In this document: positions 35,054 to 43,272 of the stretch, in pieces
How the letters are laid out: the number at the start of each line of letters is the position of its first letter
How positions within the stretch are numbered: the first letter of the stretch is position 1
DNA from: Micromonospora sp. M71_S20
Lineage (GTDB): Bacteria; Actinomycetota; Actinomycetes; Mycobacteriales; Micromonosporaceae
Assembly (NCBI RefSeq): GCF_003664255.1
Contig: NZ_RCCV01000002.1
Span: forward strand, 126,501-190,500
Direction: 5' to 3'
DNA: 64,000 nucleotides
The notes under the pieces: model-generated
Database searches by the model: none
The model's input: only the letters and a program-made list of their open reading frames with translations
Told to the model about the DNA's origin: nothing
Made by a program: the position numbers and the translations under genes

Positions 35054-35068
35054 TGAAACTTACTTTCA
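35054..35068. promoter_or_regulatory. palindromic operator of murR-murQ
   Basis: TGAAACTTACTTTCA: perfect TGAAA/TTTCA arms around five bases, an AT-rich island in GC-rich DNA. RpiR-family regulators bind such sites. It abuts the murR start, so binding would block initiation. Confidence 0.75.
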
Positions 35069-35363
35069 CGAGGCGTGAGCGTCAACCATGACTCCGCGTA
35101 TTGAGGAAAGTACCGCCTGCCCGGACGTGGCGTTTCGGCCAGCGTGCCATCCGTACCGCCCAGCGTGCCATTCCCACGCAGGCAGGCGCCTCCCCCGCCG
35201 GACCTGCGCGGAGAGGCCGTACGGTCGCCACCGGCCCGCACGCGACCCCTCGTGCAGACGATGCCATCCCGCCGCCTCCCGCGGGGCCCCGGCCACCCGG
35301 CCGCGACCCGGGCAGTCCGGCCCCGCGGGCCGGCGGCTCAGCCGGCTCAGGCGCTCAGCCGGC
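35069..35363. other. intergenic region upstream of murR
   Basis: Two convergence-free minus-strand genes flank this 295-bp stretch. It holds a short repeated motif (CAGCGTGCCAT at about 35139 and 35160) and a 17-bp tandem duplication at its right edge. No gene is convincing; minus-strand frames of 60-79 codons are made of repeat and low-complexity sequence. Confidence 0.5.
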
Positions 35364-35369
35364 TCAGGC
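35336..35369. repeat. 17-bp perfect tandem duplication over a stop codon
   Basis: GCTCAGCCGGCTCAGGC occurs twice without a gap, and the partial copy GTCAGCCGGC follows. The second copy contains the stop of the thymidylate-kinase-like gene. Slippage here would lengthen or shorten only noncoding DNA because each unit brings TGA in more than one frame. Confidence 0.65.
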
Positions 35370-36104
35370 GGTCAGCCGGCCGATCGCGACCGGCTCCGCG
35401 CCCGGCGGCGCGGGGACGACGGCGGGCCGGCCGTCGCGACCGTCGGTCGACCGGCCGTCGCGACCGTCGGCGGGCGCCAGCCAGCCCGCCATGTGGGCCT
35501 GGATCTGCCGGGAGACCTCCTCCGGCGGGCGCCCGGCGTCCACCACGACGAAGGTCGGGTACTCCGGCAGGGTCCGGTACGCGGTGTCCGCGGCGGTCAG
35601 GTAGCGCATGCTCTCGTGGTCGGTGCCGCGCTGCTCGATCCGCCGGTACGCCTCGGCGGGATCGACGGTCAGCAGGAAGGTCACCTGCGGTCGCGGGAAC
35701 ATCCGGTAGCCGGCCCGGGCCAGCCGCTCCCAGCGCTGGCCCCCGTGCGCCCGGATGCTCGCGAACTGGCAGGCGGAGTAGCGGTCCATCACCGCGACCC
35801 GGCCGGTGGCCAGGCAGCTCAGCAGGGCGACGGCGATCGCCAGCCAGCGGAGCACGGACTCCACCGCCAGCATGCCGCTGCGCCCGACGAGCCGCTGGGC
35901 GTCCGGACGGCCGAGGCGGTGCGCGAGGCGGCCCAGCCAGCGCCGCCCGCCGGCGTTGCGGTGGTAGGTGGCGGGGCGGCCCGCCGCGGTGAGCGCGTCG
36001 GCGAGCCGGTGCGCCTGGGTGGTCTTGCCCGAGCCGTCGATGCCGATCAGGGCGACGGCGCGCAATCGGGCCCTGCCGCGCCGCGCCCCCGGTGATCTGG
36101 ACAC
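35364..36104 (-). CDS. thymidylate-kinase-like P-loop kinase
   Basis: 246 residues from GTG 36104 (longer frames upstream look like noncoding). VALIGIDGSGKTTQAHRLADAL is the P-loop, VAVMDRYSACQFA the DR motif, and VTFLLTVDPAEAYRRIEQRGTDHES the lid region. It is longer than ordinary thymidylate kinase and lacks its close active-site pattern, as in actinobacterial dTMP-kinase-like proteins of unknown substrate. The C terminus holds a duplicated DGRDGR segment encoded by a short direct repeat near 35430-35470. Confidence 0.8.
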   Translation of the reverse strand: MSRSPGARRGRARLRAVALIGIDGSGKTTQAHRLADALTAAGRPATYHRNAGGRRWLGRLAHRLGRPDAQRLVGRSGMLAVESVLRWLAIAVALLSCLATGRVAVMDRYSACQFASIRAHGGQRWERLARAGYRMFPRPQVTFLLTVDPAEAYRRIEQRGTDHESMRYLTAADTAYRTLPEYPTFVVVDAGRPPEEVSRQIQAHMAGWLAPADGRDGRSTDGRDGRPAVVPAPPGAEPVAIGRLTA

Positions 36105-36259
36105 TCTGCACAGGCTATCCGACCCGCGCTCGCGTACCCGGAGATTTGTGCCGTGTCCTCCCGGTTGACCCCGACCGTGCCACCTGCCAGGTGTGGCCCG
36201 CCGGGATGCCGGGTACCGGAGTTGGATCAGCCGCCCACCACCATCGACGGGAGACGCCA

Positions 36260-36844
36260 ATGGCAGAGCGCGGGGACGAGAGCCTGGTGCACACGTTGAA
36301 GAAGGTCGCCGCCGTGCTCAAGCAGGAAGAGATTCCCTTCGCGCTCGGGGGCAGCTTCGCGGTGTACGCCCACGGCGGTCACTCCAGCGAGCACGACGTC
36401 GACTTCCTGATCCGCGAGGTCGACGTGGAACGCTCCCTGGAGGCGCTGGTCGCGGCGGGCTTCACCGCCGAGCGGCCGCCCGAGGACTGGCTGGTCAAGG
36501 TCTTCGACGACGGCCGCATGGTGGACCTGATCCACCGGCCGATCGAGACGCCGGTCACCGAGGAGACGTTCGCCGACACGGTCGTCCGGCCGGTCGACGC
36601 GATCCACATGCCGGTGCTCTCGGCCACCCAGCTCATGGTGCACAAACTGCTGAGCTTCTCGCAGCACTACTGCGACTTCGCCCGGGGTCTGCCGCTGGCC
36701 CGTTCCCTGCGGGAGCAGATCGACTGGGAACGGGTACGCAAGGAGACGCAGCACTCCCCGTACGCGGAGGCGTTCCTGGTGCTGCTGGACCGGCTGGAGG
36801 TGGTGCCGCACTCCGGCACCGGCGAGGGAGAGGGGACACCGTGA
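36260..36844 (+). CDS. nucleotidyltransferase-fold protein
   Basis: 194 residues, ATG at 36260 after GGGAGA. FALGGSFAVYAHGGHSSEHDVDFLI is the nucleotidyltransferase signature (GG then DxD), as in AbiEii/MNT-type or kanamycin-like enzymes. No toxin-antitoxin partner is evident; the next gene is a BON-domain protein with a GTGA overlap. Role unknown. Confidence 0.78.
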   Translation: MAERGDESLVHTLKKVAAVLKQEEIPFALGGSFAVYAHGGHSSEHDVDFLIREVDVERSLEALVAAGFTAERPPEDWLVKVFDDGRMVDLIHRPIETPVTEETFADTVVRPVDAIHMPVLSATQLMVHKLLSFSQHYCDFARGLPLARSLREQIDWERVRKETQHSPYAEAFLVLLDRLEVVPHSGTGEGEGTP

Positions 36845-37116
36845 CCGAGCACCGCGACGTCGCCACCGGACCGCCCGACGAGTACGTCGAGGCGGAGATC
36901 CACCGGCTGCTGACCGAGGACCCGGACGTGGCCGAGCAGGGGATCACCGTGGTCCGCCGGGAGCGCGGCCTCGTGCTCTACGGCGAGGTCGAGAGCCCGC
37001 ACCGGCGGGAGGAGATCCTGCGCCGGGTGGCCGAACGCTTCCCCGACGTGCCGGTCACCAGCGACATCGGGGTGATCCGCGCGCAGGCGCCCACGGAGAT
37101 CGAGCAACTGCCCTGA
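36841..37116 (+). CDS. BON-domain-like small protein
   Basis: 91 residues, GTG overlapping the stop of the nucleotidyltransferase gene. A single alpha/beta unit (VEAEIHRLLTEDPDVAEQGITVVRRERGLVLYGEVESPHRREEILRRVAERFPDVPVTSDI) follows the BON pattern, a phospholipid- or ligand-binding fold. No signal peptide, so it is probably cytoplasmic. It is followed by the metallophosphoesterase gene after nine bases. Confidence 0.78.
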   Translation: MTEHRDVATGPPDEYVEAEIHRLLTEDPDVAEQGITVVRRERGLVLYGEVESPHRREEILRRVAERFPDVPVTSDIGVIRAQAPTEIEQLP

Positions 37117-37125
37117 GGAGGTTCC

Positions 37126-37902
37126 ATGGTGATCCGGATCGCCGCCGTGGGCGACGTGCATCTGGACGAGGACGTGGTCGGCCGGTTCCGGCCGGCACTG
37201 GACGAGCTGCCCGAGCACGCCGACGTGCTGCTGCTCGCCGGCGACCTGACCCGGCACGGGACAGAGTCGGAGGCCCGGTGCGTGGCCACGGAGTTCGGCG
37301 GGCTCGGCGTGCCGGTGGTGACCGTGCTGGGCAACCACGACCACCAGTGCGACCAGGTGCCGCAGGTAATCAAGGTGCTCGAGGACGCCGGGATCACCGT
37401 GCTGGAGGGCGACGGCGTCGTGCTGGACTGCGCCGGCGGCCGACTGGGCGTGGCCGGGGTGAAGGGGTTCGGCGGGGGGTTCGCCGGCCGCTGCGCCAGC
37501 GACTTCGGCGAGCCGGAGATGAAGGCGTTCGTCCGGACCACCACGGAGAGCGCCGACGCCCTGTCCGCCGCGCTGCGGGGGCTGGAGTGCGACGTGCTGG
37601 TGGCGCTCACCCACTACTCGCCGGTGCCGGACACGCTCGCCGGTGAGCCGCTGGAGATCTACCCGTTCCTGGGCTCGTACCAGCTCGGTCAGGCGATCGA
37701 CTCGGCGCCGACCGCGCTGGCCCTGCACGGGCACGCGCACGCCGGCTCCGAGCGGGGCACCACGCCCGGCGGGGTACGCGTCCGCAACGTCGCCCACCCC
37801 GTCATCAAGCAGGCGTACAGCGTCTTCCACCTGGGCGAGCACCTCGACCAGGCACAGGTTTCCGGCATCGGCAGCTCGGGTATTCAGCAAACATGGAGCT
37901 GA
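37126..37902 (+). CDS. calcineurin-like metallophosphoesterase
   Basis: 258 residues, AGGAGG before the ATG. The metal ligands are in order: VGDVHLDE, LLAGDLTRHG, VLGNHDH, ALTHYSP and ALHGHAHAG. These two-metal enzymes hydrolyse phosphomono- or diesters; the substrate is unknown. It ends the nucleotidyltransferase-BON unit, and its last ten bases overlap the next small gene. Confidence 0.92.
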   Translation: MVIRIAAVGDVHLDEDVVGRFRPALDELPEHADVLLLAGDLTRHGTESEARCVATEFGGLGVPVVTVLGNHDHQCDQVPQVIKVLEDAGITVLEGDGVVLDCAGGRLGVAGVKGFGGGFAGRCASDFGEPEMKAFVRTTTESADALSAALRGLECDVLVALTHYSPVPDTLAGEPLEIYPFLGSYQLGQAIDSAPTALALHGHAHAGSERGTTPGGVRVRNVAHPVIKQAYSVFHLGEHLDQAQVSGIGSSGIQQTWS

Positions 37903-38036
37903 TTCTCTGGATTCTCGCAGTCGTACTCGTGGTCGCCGGCATCCTCGCGCTGTTCCGGCGGCAGATCCTGTGGGGCGTCGTCCTCATCGTGGTCGGCCTG
38001 CTCGTCGGGCCGGGTGGTGTGAGCATCTTCAATTGA
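37893..38036 (+). CDS. GPGG-motif small membrane protein
   Basis: 47 residues. Two hydrophobic segments (LILWILAVVLVVAGILALF and LWGVVLIVVGLLVG) are joined by RRQ and end in GPGGVSIFN. This matches the small actinobacterial family named for its GPGG motif. The ATG lies inside the end of the metallophosphoesterase gene. The function is unknown. Confidence 0.75.
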   Translation: MELILWILAVVLVVAGILALFRRQILWGVVLIVVGLLVGPGGVSIFN

Positions 38037-38194
38037 CGAGGCGGCTACAGGCCGCCGTTCAGGACCCACCGGGGTCGTCGTGACCGGAACTCTGTCCTCC
38101 CGACAGGAGCCTCCGGCCATGACGACCCCGGTGTCGTGCCGTCCGGAGGGTGACGGCGGGTTTACCGCCCATCTCCGGCGGAAATATCTCGACC

Positions 38195-38689
38195 ATGGAG
38201 ATGTCTGGGAGCGCTGAACGGGCCGGCGGCGCCCGGCAGTGGTGGGCACTGCTCGGCTTCGGGGCGGCGGTGTTCGTCGCCGCGGCGATCGGCGGGCTCG
38301 GCGTGCAGGGCACCTCGGCCGAGTACGCGAGCCTCGAACAGCCCGCCTGGGCTCCCCCGTCCTGGCTCTTCGGACCGGTCTGGAGCCTCCTCTACGCGAT
38401 GATCGCGGTGGCCGGCTGGCTGGTCTGGCGGCGGGTCGGCTTCGGCCCGGCCCTCTGGGCGTGGATCGCCCAGCTGGTGCTCAACGCCGTCTGGACGCCG
38501 CTCTTCTTCGGCGCCGGCCGCTACGGGCTGGCGTTCGTCGAGATCCTGCTGATGTGGGTGGCGATCGGCGTGACGGTCGCGCTCTTCCGCAAGGTGTCCC
38601 GCCCGGCGACACTGCTGATGCTGCCCTACTGGGCGTGGGTCACCTTCGCGGCCGCCCTGAACTTCGCCATCTGGCGCCTGAACAGCTGA
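38195..38689 (+). CDS. TspO/MBR-family membrane protein
   Basis: 164 residues with five membrane helices. Family blocks are present: WAPPSWLFGPVWSLLYAMIAVAGWLVWR, LVLNAVWTPLFFGAGRYGLAFVEI and LPYWAWVTFAAALNFAIWRLN. TspO proteins bind tetrapyrroles and affect stress responses. ATG 38195 and ATG 38201 are both possible. A strong hairpin follows. Confidence 0.9.
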   Translation: MEMSGSAERAGGARQWWALLGFGAAVFVAAAIGGLGVQGTSAEYASLEQPAWAPPSWLFGPVWSLLYAMIAVAGWLVWRRVGFGPALWAWIAQLVLNAVWTPLFFGAGRYGLAFVEILLMWVAIGVTVALFRKVSRPATLLMLPYWAWVTFAAALNFAIWRLNS

Positions 38690-38717
38690 GCCGGGCGGCG
38701 CAGGACACGACGACGGA

Positions 38718-38748
38718 ACGGGGCCCCGGCGCGCGGCCGGGGCCCCGT
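38718..38748. terminator. bidirectional GC hairpin
   Basis: ACGGGGCCCCGGC (38718-38730) pairs perfectly with GCCGGGGCCCCGT (38736-38748). It separates the convergent TspO and M23 genes; the M23 stop is eight bases away. Confidence 0.8.
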
Positions 38749-38755
38749 CGCCCGC

Positions 38756-39532
38756 TCAGCAGCGGGGCACGCCGGGGATGTAGCCGTCGGAGCCGGTGTA
38801 GACGTACGCGTCGGCGATGAAGCGGCCGGCGCCGATCCGGTCCCAGATCGTGCTGGTGCCGTAGGTGCCGGTGACGCTGGTGCCGCTGGTCTGGCACTGG
38901 ATGGTCACCCGGGTGCCGTCGGCGACGGTGCCCACCGCGGCGTAGCCGGTGCCCGGGCCGGAGCGGACGGTCAGCGCCGTGCCGCTGGTGTTGACCGTGC
39001 CGGAACCGGCGCTGCTGCCGCAGCCGTTGTCGCTGGTGTAGTTCTTGGTGCCCCAGTAGAGGGCGAGCGCGCCGTTGAACCGCACCTGGATGTCGGCGCC
39101 GTTGAGCCGCTGCTCGTAGTGCAGGTGGGGGCCGGTCGAGCCGCCGGTGCTGCCGACCCAGCCGATCACCTTGCCGTAGCCGACGCTCTGGCCAACGGAG
39201 ACGTTGAAGCCGTTGAGGTGGGCGTAGTAGGTGTGGTAGCCGCCCGCGTGGCTGATCCGGACGTACTTTCCGTAACTGGTTCCGCCGAGGTCGGTCACCC
39301 GGTCGACCGTGCCGGGGGCGCTCGCCACCACCGGGTCACCGAGGTCGTCCGTGCGGTTGAAGTCGACCGAATACGCCGGGCTGTGGTTGGTCCGGGTCTG
39401 CCCGGACCAGGACTGCCCGCACGGGAACGGGACCTTGAACGTGGGGGCGGCCATCGCCGGGGCCGCCGGGACCACCAGCGCACCCACGGCCAGCAGACCG
39501 GCCGCCAGCAGGCCCAACCACCGCTTGCCCAT
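38756..39532 (-). CDS. secreted M23 peptidase with SH3b-like tail
   Basis: 258 residues; the ATG at 39532 has AGGAGG six bases upstream, the best ribosome site in the window. A Sec signal (1-28) precedes an M23 domain with YSVDFNRTDD and the zinc-binding GPHLHYE. The C terminus (SGTALTVRSGPGTGYAAVGTVADGTRVTIQCQTSG) is a bacterial SH3-type wall-binding domain. Such enzymes cut peptide bonds in peptidoglycan. It is divergent from the agl operon and shares its regulatory region. Confidence 0.9.
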   Translation of the reverse strand: MGKRWLGLLAAGLLAVGALVVPAAPAMAAPTFKVPFPCGQSWSGQTRTNHSPAYSVDFNRTDDLGDPVVASAPGTVDRVTDLGGTSYGKYVRISHAGGYHTYYAHLNGFNVSVGQSVGYGKVIGWVGSTGGSTGPHLHYEQRLNGADIQVRFNGALALYWGTKNYTSDNGCGSSAGSGTVNTSGTALTVRSGPGTGYAAVGTVADGTRVTIQCQTSGTSVTGTYGTSTIWDRIGAGRFIADAYVYTGSDGYIPGVPRC

Positions 39533-39619
39533 CCAGCACCTCCTATGTCGAAATCCTTCGATCACCTGCTCCCAGCGTGTCAGAAAATGACATTGATGGA
39601 AAGGGGTCCAATCCCCGTG

Positions 39620-39633
39620 TGGGAGCGTGCCCA
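39620..39633. promoter_or_regulatory. CebR-box-like palindrome
   Basis: TGGGAGCGTGCCCA differs from the Streptomyces CebR box (TGGGAGCGCTCCCA) at the two central bases. It lies 80 bp upstream of the agl operator and 88 bp from the M23 start. It may be chance in a GC-rich genome. Confidence 0.35.
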
Positions 39634-39657
39634 ACAGGGAGCTTACGGGTTTCCGGA

Positions 39658-39685
39658 TTGTTACTCGCTCGTGTCCGGATAGGGG
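39658..39685 (+). promoter_or_regulatory. candidate promoter of the agl operon
   Basis: TTGTTA (39658-39663) and TAGGGG (39680-39685), 16 bp apart. The operator at 39700 would then lie just after +1. The -10 is weak, which would suit a gene under strong control. Confidence 0.3.
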
Positions 39686-39699
39686 TGGACCAGGCCAGA

Positions 39700-39713
39700 T
39701 GCAAGCGCTTACA
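39700..39713. promoter_or_regulatory. LacI-type operator of the agl operon
   Basis: TGCAAGCGCTTACA, flanked by A and T, forms a near-perfect palindrome around the GCGC centre typical of LacI-family sites. It stands 67 bp before the binding-protein gene. The LacI-family gene in the same operon (43273) is the likely binder. Confidence 0.7.
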
Positions 39714-39779
39714 TGTGGTGACGCCCATCGGACCGGCGCGGGTTCGATCCCTGACGCGCCGGCAAGGAAGGAGAACGGC

Positions 39780-41123
39780 ATGGCGTTTGCCAGATCACGC
39801 CAGGCTTTCGCGATCGCCGGCGTACTGGGGCTGGCGCTGAGCGCCACGGCCTGCGGCACCGGCAACGACAAGAAGAGCGACTCCGCGGGGGGCTCCGCGG
39901 AGTGCGCCGCATACGAGAAGTACGGTGACAACGACGGCAAGAAGGTCACGATCTACTCGTCGATCCGGGACATCGAGGCCGACCGCCTCGCGGAGTCCTG
40001 GAAGCAGTTCGAGGACTGCACCGGCATCGAGATCGACCACGAGGGTAGCGCCGAGTTCGAGGCGCAGCTCGGCGTCCGGGTCGACGGCGGCAACGCCCCC
40101 GACCTCGCGTTCATCCCGCAGCCGGGTCTGGTCAAGCGCTTCGTCGACTCCGGCAAGCTCAAGCCGGTCGGCGCCGACACCAAGAAGATGGCCGAGGAGA
40201 ACTACCCGGCCGACTGGCTGAAGTACAGCACCGTCAACGGCCAGCTCTACGGCGCCCCGCTCGGCTCCAACGTGAAGTCCTTCGTGTGGTACTCGCCGAA
40301 GACCTTCAAGGAGAAGGGCTGGACCGTCCCCACCAGCTGGGACGAGCTGATCAAGCTCAGCGACCAGATCGCGGCCACCGGCGCCAAGCCGTGGTGCGCC
40401 GGCATCGAGTCCGGTGACGCCACCGGCTGGCCGGCCACCGACTGGATCGAGGACGTGATGCTGCGGACGCAGACCCCCGAGGTCTACGACCAGTGGACGA
40501 GCCACGGCATCCCGTTCAACGACCCGAAGGTCGTCGAGGCCGTCGACAAGGCCGGCACCATCCTCAAGAACGAGAAGTACATGAACGGCGGCTACGGCGG
40601 CGTGAAGAGCATCGCCACCACCGCCTTCGGTGAGGCCGGTCTGCCGATCACCACCGGCAAGTGCGCGCTGCACCGCCAGGCGTCCTTCTACGCCAACCAG
40701 TGGCCGAAGGGCACCAAGGTGGCCGAGGACGGCGACGTCTTCGCCTTCTACTTCCCGGCGATCGACGCCAGCAAGGGCAAGCCGGTGCTGGGCGGCGGCG
40801 AGTTCGTCGCGGCCTTCAACGACCGCCCGGAGGTCCAGGCCGTGCAGACCTACCTCGCGTCCGGCGAGTACGCCAACAGCCGCGCCAAGATCGGCGACTG
40901 GGTGTCGGCCAACAACAAGCTCGACCTGGCCAACGTCACCAACCCGATCGACAAGCTCTCCGTCCAGATCCTCCAGGACAAGAGCACCGTCTTCCGGTTC
41001 GACGGTTCGGACCTGATGCCGGCCACCGTCGGCGCGGGGACGTTCTGGAAGGGCATGGTCGACTGGATCAACGGCAAGGACACCGCGACCGTGCTGCAGG
41101 GCATCGAGAGCAGCTGGAAGTGA
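39780..41123 (+). CDS. aglE: sugar ABC transporter, substrate-binding lipoprotein (alpha-glucoside type)
   Basis: 447 residues; ATG at 39780 follows AAGGAAGGAGAA. Lipobox SATAC with Cys25 after a short signal. The body is a family 1 solute-binding protein (VTIYSSIRDIEADRLAESW, GNAPDLAFIPQPGLVKRF). Its place before two permeases, a LacI regulator and a GH13 alpha-glucosidase mirrors the aglEFG clusters of Streptomyces, so trehalose/sucrose/maltose-type alpha-glucosides are likely. No ATPase gene is present; actinomycetes usually supply a shared MsiK. Confidence 0.85.
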   Translation: MAFARSRQAFAIAGVLGLALSATACGTGNDKKSDSAGGSAECAAYEKYGDNDGKKVTIYSSIRDIEADRLAESWKQFEDCTGIEIDHEGSAEFEAQLGVRVDGGNAPDLAFIPQPGLVKRFVDSGKLKPVGADTKKMAEENYPADWLKYSTVNGQLYGAPLGSNVKSFVWYSPKTFKEKGWTVPTSWDELIKLSDQIAATGAKPWCAGIESGDATGWPATDWIEDVMLRTQTPEVYDQWTSHGIPFNDPKVVEAVDKAGTILKNEKYMNGGYGGVKSIATTAFGEAGLPITTGKCALHRQASFYANQWPKGTKVAEDGDVFAFYFPAIDASKGKPVLGGGEFVAAFNDRPEVQAVQTYLASGEYANSRAKIGDWVSANNKLDLANVTNPIDKLSVQILQDKSTVFRFDGSDLMPATVGAGTFWKGMVDWINGKDTATVLQGIESSWK

Positions 41124-41129
41124 TCTGAA

Positions 41130-41167
41130 CCGGTGGGCCGGTCCGCGCACGCGGGCCGGCCCACCGG
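41130..41167. terminator. intercistronic hairpin after the binding-protein gene
   Basis: CCGGTGGGCCGG (41130-41141) pairs perfectly with CCGGCCCACCGG (41156-41167). It sits between the binding-protein and permease genes. Such structures protect the 5' message or partly stop transcription, so the binding protein is made in excess. Confidence 0.75.
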
Positions 41168-41191
41168 CTGATCAAGGACCTGGGAGGGTCG

Positions 41192-42241
41192 ATGGAGTTC
41201 GACTTCGCTGAGGAACAGCCGAAGTTCCTCATGCTGATGTACGGGCTGATCGCCTTCGTCGCGGTGGTGGGCGGTCTGCTCCTGCTCCTCGACGTGGTGC
41301 CAGCCTGGTTCGCCCGCCGTCGGGAGGCGCAGATCGTCGCCGCCTCCGCGAGCGGCGCCCCGCTCCCCCGCCGGCGCAAGCCACGGGAGGGCATGTTCGC
41401 GCTCTTCTTCCTGCTGCCGACGCTGCTGCTGCTCACCATCGGGCTGGTGGTCCCGGCCATCCGCACCACGCTGCTGTCGTTCATGGACGGCAGCAGCAAC
41501 GAGTGGGTCGGGCTGCGCAACTACGGCTGGATGTTCTCCGAGGACTCGATCGTCCGCGTGCTGATCAACACGCTGGTGTGGGTGCTCCTCGTCCCGCTGG
41601 TGGCCACCTCGTTCGGCCTGCTCTACGCCATCATGGTGGACAAGGCCCGGTTCGAGTCGGTGGCCAAGTCGCTGATCTTCCTGCCGATGGCGATCTCCTT
41701 CGTGGGCGCGAGCATCATCTGGAAGTTCGTCTACGCCTACCGGGGCGACGGGCAGGAGCAGATCGGCCTGCTCAACCAGATCGTGGTCAGCCTCGGCGGC
41801 GAGCCGAAGCAGTGGCTGTTGGAGTCACCGCTCAACACGCTGCTGCTGATCGTGATCATGGTCTGGATCCAGGCGGGCTTCGCGATGGTGGTGCTCTCCG
41901 CCGCGATCAAGGCGATTCCCGCCGACATCGTGGAGGCGGCCCGCCTCGACGGGGTCACCCCGTGGCAGATGTTCTGGCAGATCACCCTGCCGAGCATCCG
42001 ACCGGCGCTGATCGTGGTCGTGGTGACGCTGTCGATCGCCACCCTCAAGGTCTTCGACATCGTCCGGACGTCCACCAACGGCAACTACGACACCAGCGTG
42101 ATCGCCAACGAGATGTACAACCAGGCGTTCCGGTACGGCCAGAACGGGCAGGGCTCGGCCCTGGCGGTGTTCCTGTTCATCCTGGTGATCCCGATCGTGA
42201 TCTACCAGATCCGCAACATCCGTCAGCAGCGGGAGGGCTGA
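41192..42241 (+). CDS. aglF: sugar ABC transporter permease
   Basis: 349 residues. An extra N-terminal helix (LMLMYGLIAFVAVVGGLLLLLDVV) and a charged linker come before the six-helix core. The ATPase-contact EAA loop is EAARLDGVTPWQMFWQITLPSIRPAL. It forms the membrane channel with the next gene product, with a one-base gap between the genes. Confidence 0.9.
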   Translation: MEFDFAEEQPKFLMLMYGLIAFVAVVGGLLLLLDVVPAWFARRREAQIVAASASGAPLPRRRKPREGMFALFFLLPTLLLLTIGLVVPAIRTTLLSFMDGSSNEWVGLRNYGWMFSEDSIVRVLINTLVWVLLVPLVATSFGLLYAIMVDKARFESVAKSLIFLPMAISFVGASIIWKFVYAYRGDGQEQIGLLNQIVVSLGGEPKQWLLESPLNTLLLIVIMVWIQAGFAMVVLSAAIKAIPADIVEAARLDGVTPWQMFWQITLPSIRPALIVVVVTLSIATLKVFDIVRTSTNGNYDTSVIANEMYNQAFRYGQNGQGSALAVFLFILVIPIVIYQIRNIRQQREG

Positions 42242-42242
42242 G

Positions 42243-43211
42243 ATGACCACCGCAACGCCCACCGTCGCCGCCGGCACCCAGAAGACCGACGGCCGGCGCA
42301 CCAGCACCGCCGGGCGGGTTCGCAGGCGGCTGAACAGCCGCACCGCGACCCTCGTCTCGATCGTCATCGCGATTGTCTGGACCATCCCCACCTTCGGCCT
42401 GTTCATCTCCTCGTTCCGGCCGGAGGACGAGATCAAGAGCAGCGGGTGGTGGAACTTCTTCACCAACCCGTCGTTCACCCTGGAGAACTACCAGGAGGTG
42501 CTGTTCGGGCGCTCCTCGTCGTCGGGGCAGCTCGCCAGCTACTTCATCAACTCGCTGGCGATCACCATCCCGTCGGTGCTCTTCCCGCTCGCCTTCGCGG
42601 CCCTCGCCGCGTACGCGCTGGCCTGGATCAACTTCCGGGGCCGGGACTGGATGTACATCGCGATCTTCGCGCTGCAGATCGTGCCGCTGCAGATGGCCCT
42701 CGTGCCGCTGCTGAAGTTCTTCTCCACCGGCGTCACCATCGGCGGGATCACCGTCATGCCGGCCTGGGACCTGGTCGACGAACAGAAGTTCGCGCAGGTG
42801 TGGTTCGCGCACACCTGCTTCGCGCTGCCGTTCGCCGTCTTCCTGCTGCACAACTTCATCTCGCAGCTGCCCGGGGAGCTGATGGAGTCGGCCCGGGTCG
42901 ACGGGGCCACCCACCCGAAGATCTTCCGCTCGATCGTGCTGCCGCTGATCACCCCGGCGCTGGCCGCGTTCGGCATCTTCCAGTTCCTCTGGGTCTGGAA
43001 CGACCTGCTGGTCGCGCTGATCTTCGCCGGTGGCGGCAACGAGACCGCTCCGCTCACCGTCCGGCTGGCCGAGATGGCCGGCACCCGGGGCAACGAGTGG
43101 CAGCGGCTCACCGCCGGCGCGTTCGTCTCGATCGTCGTACCGATGATCGTCTTCCTGTCCCTCCAGCGCTTCTTCGTGCGCGGCCTGCTCGCCGGCAGCG
43201 TCAAGGGCTGA
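42243..43211 (+). CDS. aglG: sugar ABC transporter permease
   Basis: 322 residues. A charged cytoplasmic N terminus (to about 40) and six helices follow the MalG pattern. The EAA loop is ESARVDGATHPKIFRSIVLPLITPAL. The end (QRFFVRGLLAGSVKG) is the typical MalG-type C terminus. A 61-bp gap leads to the regulator gene. Confidence 0.9.
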   Translation: MTTATPTVAAGTQKTDGRRTSTAGRVRRRLNSRTATLVSIVIAIVWTIPTFGLFISSFRPEDEIKSSGWWNFFTNPSFTLENYQEVLFGRSSSSGQLASYFINSLAITIPSVLFPLAFAALAAYALAWINFRGRDWMYIAIFALQIVPLQMALVPLLKFFSTGVTIGGITVMPAWDLVDEQKFAQVWFAHTCFALPFAVFLLHNFISQLPGELMESARVDGATHPKIFRSIVLPLITPALAAFGIFQFLWVWNDLLVALIFAGGGNETAPLTVRLAEMAGTRGNEWQRLTAGAFVSIVVPMIVFLSLQRFFVRGLLAGSVKG

Positions 43212-43272
43212 GGCGTCTCCGCCGCCGCCGGGCCAACCGGCGGCGGCGGAGCCGGGCGGAGCGGGGGATAGC

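Noticed and set aside
39735..39760. T-arm-like sequence GGTTCGATCCC before aglE, possible tRNA remnant
   Set aside because: There is no matching acceptor, D or anticodon arm upstream. The GGCGCG/CGCGCC stem is probably a chance hairpin in the leader.
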